From Solicola gregarius (GTDB lineage Bacteria > Actinomycetota > Actinomycetes > Propionibacteriales > Nocardioidaceae): a stretch of 64,000 nt of DNA. Shown here piece by piece: positions 31,936 through 38,643 of this stretch (positions are counted from its first letter, which is position 1; each line of letters opens with the position of its first letter). A program made the position numbers and the translations under genes. The notes under the pieces are model-generated. The model saw only the letters and a program-made list of their open reading frames with translations, ran no database searches and was not told the DNA's origin. Location: contig NZ_CP094970.1 in NCBI RefSeq assembly GCF_025790165.1, positions 3,906,001-3,970,000 on the forward strand, read 5' to 3'.

Positions 31936-33366
31936 TCAGCGCCTCGTGCTCGCGAACAGGTACGCGACCAGCGCCGCGGCCGCGACGAGGAGGCCCGCCG
32001 CGCACGCTGCCGCGGTTGCGTACCCGTGCACGACGGCCTCTGTCGGCGCCGTGCCCGACGCGATGGCGTCGGAGGTTGCGCTGACGGCGATGGTGTTGAG
32101 GACAGCGGTGCCGAGGGTGCCGCCGAGCCTCGGCCCGGTGTTCGCGACCGCAGACGCGACGCCCATGAGACGGCGGTCGACCCCGCCGATCGCGACGCTG
32201 AACGCCGGTGTCGTCGCGCTGCCCATCCCGATGCCGACGAGAATCTCGGCGGGCAGGATCGACGTCAGGTAGCCGCTCGTCGGGCTCAGGTGCCAGAGGA
32301 GCAGCAGCCCGACAGCCGCGGTCAGCAGTCCGGGGACGATCAGCATGCCCGGCGAGACCCGGTTCATCAGCTTGCTACCGATGGCGTACGCGCTCGCCGT
32401 CACCGCGAGCGTCATCGGCACGAACGCCAGCCCCGCCTCGATGGCGCTGTAGCCGAGCACGACCTGGAAGTGGTACGTCAGCATCAGGAACATCCCGAAC
32501 GACCCGACGACGCCGGACGCCGTCGCCACGAAGGCCGCGGCCCGCGTACGGTTTGCGATCACCTCGAGCGGCAGCAGCGGATCGGCGATCCGGGTCTGGC
32601 GAAACAGGAAGCCCGCGACCAGCGCGATCCCCGCGCTACCCGGTACGACTACCTCGGGGGAGGTCCAGCCGTGCTCGACGGCCTGCGTGCAGGCGAGCGT
32701 GACGCCGACCAGGCCGGACGTGACCATGGCAGCGGACGTGAGGTCGAGTCGCTGGCCGCGGCGACCCGGCATCGACGGCAGGTACGCGCGGCCCGCGATC
32801 AGCGCGGCGATGGCGACGGGCGCGTTCACGTACAGGCAGAACCGCCAGTCGAGGACCTCGGTCAGCGCGCCGCCGATCAGCAGGCCGATGACCGCGCCGC
32901 TGCTCGCGACCGCGCCGAAGACGCCGAACGCCTTCGCGCGCTCGGTCTGGTCGGTGAACGTCATGCCGATCAGGGCCAGCCCGGCCGGCGCCATCAGAGC
33001 GGCGAACGCGCCCTGCATGGCGCGCCCGGCGATCAGCATCTCGAGGTTCATCGCCGCTCCGGCGATCGCCGACGACACCGCAAATCCGGCCAGACCGACG
33101 AGCAGCGCGCGGGTCGCGCCGATGCGGTCGGAGATACGTCCGGCGACGAGGAGCAGTCCGGCGAGGGGGAGCGTGTACGCGGTGACGACCCAGGCGCGGG
33201 CGCCGTCGTCGAAGCCGAGCGCCGTCTGCGCGGTGGGCAGCGCGATGTTCACGATCGTCGCGTCGAGTGCCGACATCAGCTGTGCGACGGCGATGACGAC
33301 GAGGGCGAGCCACCGGCGGTCTCGGGTCTGTGTGGTGTCCGTCGTGCGGACTGTCTGGGTACTCAT
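31936..33366 (-). CDS. DHA2-family MFS exporter
   Basis: The 476-residue protein has about 14 hydrophobic segments. DHA2 motifs include ALDATIVNIALPTAQTALGF, motif A GRISDRIGATRALLVG and the GLLIGGALTEVLDWRFCLYVN stretch. It is a likely multidrug exporter. Divergent from it is a TetR-family gene, with two palindromic operator candidates in the 130-base space between them. The nearer one is only 21 bases before this start, a position suited to repression. Confidence 0.85.
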   Translation of the reverse strand: MSTQTVRTTDTTQTRDRRWLALVVIAVAQLMSALDATIVNIALPTAQTALGFDDGARAWVVTAYTLPLAGLLLVAGRISDRIGATRALLVGLAGFAVSSAIAGAAMNLEMLIAGRAMQGAFAALMAPAGLALIGMTFTDQTERAKAFGVFGAVASSGAVIGLLIGGALTEVLDWRFCLYVNAPVAIAALIAGRAYLPSMPGRRGQRLDLTSAAMVTSGLVGVTLACTQAVEHGWTSPEVVVPGSAGIALVAGFLFRQTRIADPLLPLEVIANRTRAAAFVATASGVVGSFGMFLMLTYHFQVVLGYSAIEAGLAFVPMTLAVTASAYAIGSKLMNRVSPGMLIVPGLLTAAVGLLLLWHLSPTSGYLTSILPAEILVGIGMGSATTPAFSVAIGGVDRRLMGVASAVANTGPRLGGTLGTAVLNTIAVSATSDAIASGTAPTEAVVHGYATAAACAAGLLVAAAALVAYLFASTRR

Positions 33367-33386
33367 GCTCGGCCCTTTCAGTCAAT

Positions 33387-33403
33387 CGGAGGAATCTTCT
33401 CCG
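33387..33403. promoter_or_regulatory. TetR operator candidate 1 (exporter side)
   Basis: CGGAGGAATCTTCTCCG is an imperfect palindrome lying 21 bases upstream of the exporter start. It shares CGGAGGAAT and CTCCG with the second site at 33444-33460. Confidence 0.7.
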
Positions 33404-33443
33404 TTTTCAGAATGCGCTCGTGGTCGGGCACTGTCAACCCATT

Positions 33444-33460
33444 CGGAGGAATTGCCTCCG
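33444..33460. promoter_or_regulatory. TetR operator candidate 2 (regulator side)
   Basis: CGGAGGAATTGCCTCCG has perfect 6-bp arms around AATTG and lies 36 bases before the tetR start. The centre-to-centre distance to site 1 is 57 bases. Both are followed by TTTT on the plus strand (CCGTTTT and CCGGTTTT), so the repeat extends beyond the palindrome. Confidence 0.72.
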
Positions 33461-33496
33461 GTTTTGGTACGCTGCTCTCGTAGGAGAGGAGCCACG

Positions 33497-34138
33497 ATGG
33501 CCAAGACGATGCGTGCCGACGCCCGGCGCAACCGCGACGCGATCCTCGTCGCGGCGCGCGATCTCGTCGTCGAGCGCGGGTCCGGCGTACCCCTCGACGA
33601 GGTCGCCCGGGCGGCCGGTGTGGGGATCGGCACGCTGTACCGGCACTTCCCGGAGCGCACGTCGATGCTGCACGAGGTCGCGGTCGACGCACTGACGAAG
33701 ACCCGCGACGCCGCCAACCGGGCGATGGAGGACGAGGACGACGCCTTCGACGCGCTCGCCCGTTACCTCCGCGAGGCGTTGGAGCTTCGGGTGTCCGCGG
33801 TCATGCCGGCGCTGCTCGAGTCCCTCGACCCGGACGACGCCGCGTTGAAGGACGTACGCGACGAGTCGGCGCAACTGGTCGAGTCGCTCATCGACGCGGC
33901 CAAGAAGGAAGGTGGCCTCGCCCCCGACCTCTCGTTCGCCGACGTCGCCACCATGCTCGTACGCATCGCCCGGCCACTACCGGGTCCCCTTGGCAGCGAG
34001 GTCAACGACGAGCTCTCCCGGCGCCATCTGGAGCTGTTCATCCGTGGCCTGCGCGCCGACCCGGGCCCGGACGCGGGCGAGTTACCCGGTGTCGGGCTCG
34101 ACCGCGCTGGCCTGCGCGAGTCGAGCGCGGACGAGTGA
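33497..34138 (+). CDS. TetR-family transcriptional regulator
   Basis: The 213-residue protein has a TetR N-terminal helix-turn-helix (RNRDAILVAARDLVVERG, VPLDEVARAAGVGIGTLYRHFPERTSML) and a C-terminal ligand domain of ordinary length. It belongs to the group with the GTLYRHFP recognition helix that often guards MFS exporters. GGAGAGGAG precedes ATG 33497. The two palindromes in the divergent region make autoregulation plus exporter repression likely. The C-terminal 25 residues are Asp/Gly/Pro-rich and probably unstructured. Confidence 0.9.
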   Translation: MAKTMRADARRNRDAILVAARDLVVERGSGVPLDEVARAAGVGIGTLYRHFPERTSMLHEVAVDALTKTRDAANRAMEDEDDAFDALARYLREALELRVSAVMPALLESLDPDDAALKDVRDESAQLVESLIDAAKKEGGLAPDLSFADVATMLVRIARPLPGPLGSEVNDELSRRHLELFIRGLRADPGPDAGELPGVGLDRAGLRESSADE

Positions 34139-34150
34139 AGCCGAGCGTAT

Positions 34151-34924
34151 TCAGAGGTGGGCGACCATCCCACCGTCGACCCGGATCTGGCTGCCGGTGA
34201 CGTACGACGCCGCACCGCTGCACAGGAACGCGGCGATCGCACCGAACTCGGACGGATCGCCATAGCGCCCCGAGGGGATCTTCGCGATGGAGGCGTCGCG
34301 CGCCTCTTCGACCGACGTACCCGCACGTTTCGCCGCCGCCTCGTCGAGCGCGGCGACGCGGTCGGTGGCGATGCGCCCGGGGAGCACCATGTTGATGGTG
34401 ACGCCGTCGGCGGCAACCTCGCCGGCGAGCGTCTTGAGGTACGAGCCGAGCGCGGCGCGACCGAGGTTCGACGCTCCGAGCATCGGGATCGGCTGCTGTA
34501 CGCCGCTCGAGCCGATCGCGAGAATGCGTCCCCAGCCGGCGGCCCGCATGGCCGGCAGCACCAGCGAGACGAGAGCGACGTGCGGTGCGAGGAGCACGTC
34601 GATCGCCGCGCGTGCCGCATCGGAGGTGAGATCGGTCGCGGCGCCCGGTTTCGGGCCGGGACCGTTGAGCACCACGACGTCCGGGTCTCCGTACGCCTCC
34701 CGGGTTGCGGCGAGTAGACGCTCCGGCGCGCCCGGCTCGGTGAGGTCGCAGGCGACGCCGACGGCCGCGGGCAGCTGCGCGGCGAGCGCCTCCGCGCGTG
34801 CCGCGTCCCTGCCGGTCACGACGACGTTCGCGCCCTCTGCGGCGATCGCGCGGGCGGTGGCGGCGCCGAGCCCGCCCGTCGACGCGAGGACGAGTGCGGT
34901 GCGGCCGTTCAATGCGAGATCCAT
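34151..34924 (-). CDS. Atypical short-chain dehydrogenase lacking the usual Tyr-xxx-Lys
   Basis: The 257-residue protein has the SDR cofactor motif (LVLASTGGLGAATARAIA) and the basic residue of NADP-preferring members (VVTGRDAARAEAL). It has NGPGPKPG in place of NNAG, and a C-terminal ASYVTGSQIRVDGG. The catalytic YxxxK is absent: the aligned stretch is PMLGASNLGRAALGSYLKTLA, with Asn where Tyr is expected and Arg near the Lys position. A known divergent SDR group shows SN-x-x-R here. Its chemistry is uncertain; it may be a non-canonical reductase or a binding protein. It lies 10 bases after the DapA-family gene, so both are probably co-transcribed. Confidence 0.8.
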   Translation of the reverse strand: MDLALNGRTALVLASTGGLGAATARAIAAEGANVVVTGRDAARAEALAAQLPAAVGVACDLTEPGAPERLLAATREAYGDPDVVVLNGPGPKPGAATDLTSDAARAAIDVLLAPHVALVSLVLPAMRAAGWGRILAIGSSGVQQPIPMLGASNLGRAALGSYLKTLAGEVAADGVTINMVLPGRIATDRVAALDEAAAKRAGTSVEEARDASIAKIPSGRYGDPSEFGAIAAFLCSGAASYVTGSQIRVDGGMVAHL

Positions 34925-34934
34925 GGCAGGAACC

Positions 34935-35808
34935 CTACTTGATGGCGTCGAGATGCCTTGCCAGCAAGGGCATCAGCGACTCGGGGAGCGTACGCGCCGG
35001 CGGCCGAACCGCCGACTCGGAGATGAGCCCGCGACGACGCAGGCATTCCTTGCGGATCGCCAGCGCGATGCCGGCCTGCTGCTCGAACGTGATCAGCGGC
35101 AGGTAGTCGAGCAGCGCCGCCCTGCTCTTCGACGGATCGCTCGGCGACCATGCCTCGACGCACGCGACGAGCGCTTCTGGGTACGAGAAGCCCGTCATCG
35201 CCCCGGCCGCTCCGCAGGCGAGCTCGTCGAGCAGGTTGAGGCCGCCGAGCCCGCCGAACACCGGCGCATCGCATCGCGACGTCACCTCGGCAACGGCGAC
35301 GGGCGTTGGTGGCGACTCCGCCTTGACGGCCGCGATGAACGGCAGCGTCGCGACCTCGCCGAGCACAGCGGTCGGCACGGAGACGCCGCTCGCCACCGGG
35401 TAGTCCTGAACGACGACCGGCGCACCGGTCGCCTCGTGCACGGTGCTCAGGTGGGCCTGCAACGTGGCGCGGTCGGGGCTGTTGGCCTGCACCATGACGC
35501 CGGCGAGCCGGTCGCCGGCCAGCTCCGTTGCCATCCGCGCCTCGTCGATGACCGGTGCCGTGCCGAGGCTCGTACATCCGACGACGAGCGGCAGCTCGGT
35601 CGCGTCGAGCACCGTGTGCAGAACGAGTCGCCGGTCGTCCCACGACAACCGCGCCGCCTCGCCGAAGACGCCGAGCACCGTCAGGCCGCGTGCACCCGCG
35701 CCGGCCATGTGCTCGGCCAGGGCGGCCACGCCGTGAGGGTCGACCTCGAGCGCGTCCCCCTGAGAACGGGGTGGCGAGTACGCCCCAGACACCGGGTTGG
35801 ATGTGCAT
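34935..35808 (-). pseudogene. DapA/DHDPS-family aldolase with a +1 frameshift near its N-terminus
   Basis: ATG 35808 (GGAGGG upstream) opens MHIQPGVWGVLATPFS, a normal start for the dihydrodipicolinate synthase family. The rest of the protein continues in another frame as GDALEVDPHGVAALAEHM. Removing one G from the run of five (CCCCC at 35756-35760 on the plus strand) joins them as TPFSGDALEVD. The remainder is intact: GVFGE substrate loop, Tyr in VVQDYPVAS, and Schiff-base Lys in PFIAAVKAESPPTP. Members cleave or form 2-oxo acids. About 290 residues if repaired. The frameshift may be a homopolymer error, a recent mutation or a slippage switch. Confidence 0.78.
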
Positions 35809-35859
35809 GGTCTTCGATCCCTCCGCCGTTGGGTCACAGTGCCGCTCGTGCCTCACCCT

Positions 35860-36022
35860 AGGTCGTGTCTGCTTGTGCCGCGTCGATCAGGGAGCGGGTC
35901 TCGGCGCCCGATCCGGCAAGGCGCGGGAGCGAAGCTGTAGTTGGTCTCCTGCGAGCGACCGTAACGCGGCCGGTCGGGATGCGGAGGCACGCGAGCCGGC
36001 GGGGTATAAGCAGACACGGCCT
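35860..36022. mobile_element. 163-bp element with 15-bp terminal inverted repeats (MITE-like)
   Basis: The ends 35860-35874 (AGGTCGTGTCTGCTT) and 36008-36022 are complementary at 14 of 15 positions. There is no coding capacity inside, so the element would depend on a transposase elsewhere. No convincing target-site duplication is visible. It occupies most of the gap between the DapA-family gene and the secreted-protein gene. Confidence 0.5.
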
Positions 36023-36031
36023 GATGAAGGG

Positions 36032-36889
36032 TCACGAGTACGGATCGGTGAGGAGGGCAGTCGCCTCCTTGACCTCCAACGCAACGCTCCCGCCGGCTGC
36101 GGTGAGCGGGTCGTCCAGCGAGTGCCAGTCGGCGCCGTCGGCGCGCCAGCGGACCTGGTAGGTCACGTCGACGCTCGGGCGTACGGTCACGTGCGCGTCG
36201 GAGTAGAGGTGCACGATGTCCCTTGCCGGGTACGGTGCGCCCGGGCCGCTGCTCGACTGGGTCGAGCCGTCGCCGTGATGCCAGGTGTACTGGGTCGGAG
36301 TCGCCTCGATGTCGACGGAGTAGCCGAGGAGCTCGACAGTACGGGCGAACTGCGGCTCCTCGGTGTAGAAGATGGTCGCGAAGTTGACCAGCGTCGCGCC
36401 GTCGGGCGGCTGGACGTGGATCGTCGCCTCCGGCAGACCGATGCGCTTCACCTCGCGCAGCACGATCGCATCGGTGACCTGCGGGCGTACGTAGCCGCCG
36501 CCGGGCTCGGCCGGAGTGCCCGAGTAGCAGGCCGTGCCGAGTGGATACCAGTCACCGTCCGGAAGCTCCCGCGCCCAGAGGGTCCACTTGGTCTCGTCGT
36601 CGGACTCGCAGGTGTACATGCCGGGGCAGGTCGCCGGTGTCTCGCCGGGATAGTTGATGCCGCACGCCGGCAGCCATTGGTAGTCCATGGCGGGGCCGGT
36701 GTCGTCGGTACCGACGTCGATCGTGCCGTCGTCGCTGTCTGTATCCGTGTCGCCATCGATGGTCGTCTCACCGTCGATCAGAACCTCGGGGTCTGTAGGT
36801 AGCCCTCCGACATCGATGTCATCTGCAGTGGCGCGTGCCGGTGACGCGATGAGCGCGAGGAGACAAACGAACTCAGCGAACCTCGTCAA
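36032..36889 (-). CDS. Secreted hypothetical protein with PKD-like C-terminal half
   Basis: A TTG at 36889 with GGAG 9 bases upstream gives 285 residues starting with a good signal peptide (TRFAEFVCLLALIASPARATA). An alternative TTG at 36931 would bury the signal peptide behind 14 polar residues. The mature protein has an acidic Thr/Asp-rich spacer (DGETTIDGDTDTDSDDGTID), a Cys-containing domain (PACGINYPGETPATCPGMYTC) and a C-terminal region with YTWHHGDGSTQ. The last recalls PKD-like beta-sandwich domains (typically YxWDFGDG). It starts within the end of the lipoprotein gene (17-base overlap), so the two probably share a transcript and perhaps a surface role. Confidence 0.65.
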   Translation of the reverse strand: MTRFAEFVCLLALIASPARATADDIDVGGLPTDPEVLIDGETTIDGDTDTDSDDGTIDVGTDDTGPAMDYQWLPACGINYPGETPATCPGMYTCESDDETKWTLWARELPDGDWYPLGTACYSGTPAEPGGGYVRPQVTDAIVLREVKRIGLPEATIHVQPPDGATLVNFATIFYTEEPQFARTVELLGYSVDIEATPTQYTWHHGDGSTQSSSGPGAPYPARDIVHLYSDAHVTVRPSVDVTYQVRWRADGADWHSLDDPLTAAGGSVALEVKEATALLTDPYS

Positions 36890-37439
36890 TGCTTTGTACT
36901 CCGAGATCGGTGACCACCCACCTCTCCCCAACGCGGGACACTTCGAACCTGAGCTTGAAGTTGTCCTTTCTGCCTATCTTGGGGTCTTCAGATTCCGAGA
37001 GTCGGTACCGCATTCGGCCCGCGGCTACGTCGACAAGCACAGCGACCACATCGTGCTGTTTGACGGCGAGGACGTACGTCGGCGTCCATCCAGCCGACTT
37101 CATGAATCCACCGTTTGCGTATGTTCGGTGGAAGAGCGCTTCGTACTTGCTGCATCCGCTGCAGTCCATGGCTGCCGTCGTCAATGCGACAGTGTCGCCC
37201 GTATCGGATGCGTAGTTCAGCAGCTCGATGTAGTGCCGGATGAACGCCTCGGCGCCCTTGAGCGTGTCCTTGCGGGCGGCGTCGGGCGGCACCGGCACCT
37301 CGACGGCGCGCTCGCCGACATCGCTGGTCGGCGTCTCGGTCGGCAGCGGCGCCGGGTCGTCGTCGGACTCCGCGTCGGAGCATCCCGCCAGTACGCAGCC
37401 GAGCAGGGCGATGAGTGCCAGGAACCGTCGTCCGGCCAT
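36873..37439 (-). CDS. DUF6318-like lipoprotein
   Basis: The 188-residue protein has a lipobox, ALLGCVLAGC, at about residues 11-20, so it is probably a membrane-anchored lipoprotein. A Pro/Thr/Asp-rich linker follows, and then a domain typical of DUF6318: GAEAFIRHYIELLNYASDTGD, MDCSGCSKYEALF with a CxxC, GGFMKSAGW. AGGA precedes ATG 37439. The CxxC may form a structural disulphide outside the cell. Function is unknown in the family. It is upstream of, and overlaps, the secreted PKD-like protein. Confidence 0.78.
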   Translation of the reverse strand: MAGRRFLALIALLGCVLAGCSDAESDDDPAPLPTETPTSDVGERAVEVPVPPDAARKDTLKGAEAFIRHYIELLNYASDTGDTVALTTAAMDCSGCSKYEALFHRTYANGGFMKSAGWTPTYVLAVKQHDVVAVLVDVAAGRMRYRLSESEDPKIGRKDNFKLRFEVSRVGERWVVTDLGVQSIDEVR

Positions 37440-37588
37440 CGGTCCTCCCAGGGATCGCGGCAGAGAATAGCGAGAACGGTCACGTTGCGTAACCCCGAGC
37501 GCAAGATCCTGTGGATAACCGGCGCACAACGGAATCGGTGCCGTCGTCCGCACGTTGAAAGAGGTGAGGGCGCGAGGAGTTGATTCCG

Positions 37589-37837
37589 ATGAGCGCACGT
37601 GGCTTCGACAACCCGTTCGGCGACCGGTCGGGTCGGGAACCGGTCTCGGCGCGCAGCCCGCTACGCCTGCGGCTGGTGCTGAGCCTGGTCGGCGCGACCG
37701 GGTTTGCGGCGCTGGCCGTCGTCGCACTTATCGTGCAGGGCGCGGTCTGGCTGCCGGTCGTCGCGGTGGCGCTGGCGGCGGTCGGACTCGCCGACGCGGT
37801 CGTCATCACGCACCGTCTCGGCGACCGTGGGGACTGA
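37589..37837 (+). CDS. Small two-helix membrane protein
   Basis: The 82-residue protein has a basic N-terminus (RSGREPVSARSPLRLRL) and two hydrophobic segments, LVLSLVGATGFAALAVVALIV and WLPVVAVALAAVGLADAVVI. It ends in a short charged tail. GAGGAG precedes ATG 37589. No domain is recognised. It lies alone between the divergent lipoprotein operon and nrdR. Confidence 0.6.
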   Translation: MSARGFDNPFGDRSGREPVSARSPLRLRLVLSLVGATGFAALAVVALIVQGAVWLPVVAVALAAVGLADAVVITHRLGDRGD

Positions 37838-37976
37838 CCCGAAAGACTCGCCGCGACACGCCGGACCGGCGCGCGTTTGGGCTTCTGACCTGCGCAAACA
37901 CCGGCGCCACGAAAAAGTGTCGGACCCGCCTGGGATCGTCTTGCATGAGCCCAGACCGCGGCGTACGGTTACCCCT

Positions 37977-38016
37977 ACATCTAGTACTTACAGGCGTGTA
38001 GTTCTCCACATCTAGT
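37977..38016 (+). promoter_or_regulatory. Tandem NrdR-box candidates upstream of nrdR-nrdJ
   Basis: ACATCTAGT occurs at 37977-37985 and again at 38008-38016, 31 bases (three helical turns) apart. Tandem NrdR boxes spaced by 31-32 bases are the known arrangement for this ATP/dATP-sensing repressor. The core is more degenerate than the published ACACTATATATAGTGT-type consensus. Confidence 0.7.
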
Positions 38017-38101
38017 TCCACAGGGCGTGAGGGGTTACACACAGAACGAGCCGAGTTATCCCCACTCGCTCCACAGATCAATCCCCAGAAGGAGGGGTGT
38101 C

Positions 38102-38578
38102 ATGCACTGTCCGTACTGCCGGAACACCGACACCCGCGTCCTCGACAGTCGGGTCGCCGACGAGGGTTCCGCGATCCGCCGCCGGCGTCAGTGCCAGGAG
38201 TGCGGCAAGCGGTTCTCGACCGTCGAGCAGATGCAGCTCACGGTCGTCAAACGGTCGGGTACGACCGAGCCGTTCGACCGCGACAAGGTCGTCGTCGGCG
38301 TACGCAAGGCATGCAAGGGCCGTCCGGTGAGCGAGGACGACCTGAAGCGGATCGGTCAGCGGGTCCAAGACGACCTGCGCGAGTCGGGATGCGCCGAGGT
38401 GCCGGCACATGAGGTCGGCCTGGCGATCCTGCAGCCACTCAAGGAGCTCGACTCCGTCGCGTACCTCCGGTTCGCGAGCGTCTACAAGCAGTTCGAGTCT
38501 CCCGACGACTTCGTCGAGGAGATCGCCTCCCTCATGTCGGAGAACGCCGACGACGAGGCCCAGCGGCTCAGCACATGA
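38102..38578 (+). CDS. nrdR: Transcriptional repressor NrdR
   Basis: The 158-residue protein is of standard length. It has an N-terminal zinc ribbon (MHCPYC, then CQECGKRF) and an ATP-cone domain ([34 protein letters not shown]). It represses ribonucleotide reductase genes when dATP is bound. AAGGAGGGG lies before ATG 38102. It sits immediately upstream of nrdJ behind tandem candidate boxes, indicating joint autoregulation. Confidence 0.96.
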   Translation: MHCPYCRNTDTRVLDSRVADEGSAIRRRRQCQECGKRFSTVEQMQLTVVKRSGTTEPFDRDKVVVGVRKACKGRPVSEDDLKRIGQRVQDDLRESGCAEVPAHEVGLAILQPLKELDSVAYLRFASVYKQFESPDDFVEEIASLMSENADDEAQRLST

Positions 38579-38643
38579 GGCGTCGGGGCAGGGCACGCGC
38601 AACACGCACCACATCACATCCAACGGGGCAAGAAGGAGAAGGC

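Noticed and set aside
36890-36931. Upstream TTG start for the secreted PKD-like protein
   Set aside because: It would place 14 polar residues before the signal peptide and increase overlap with the lipoprotein gene. TTG 36889 has the better ribosome site.
37838-38101. Cobalamin riboswitch before nrdR-nrdJ
   Set aside because: The expected B12-box conserved core was not found by eye. The NrdR-box repeat explains the regulation better.
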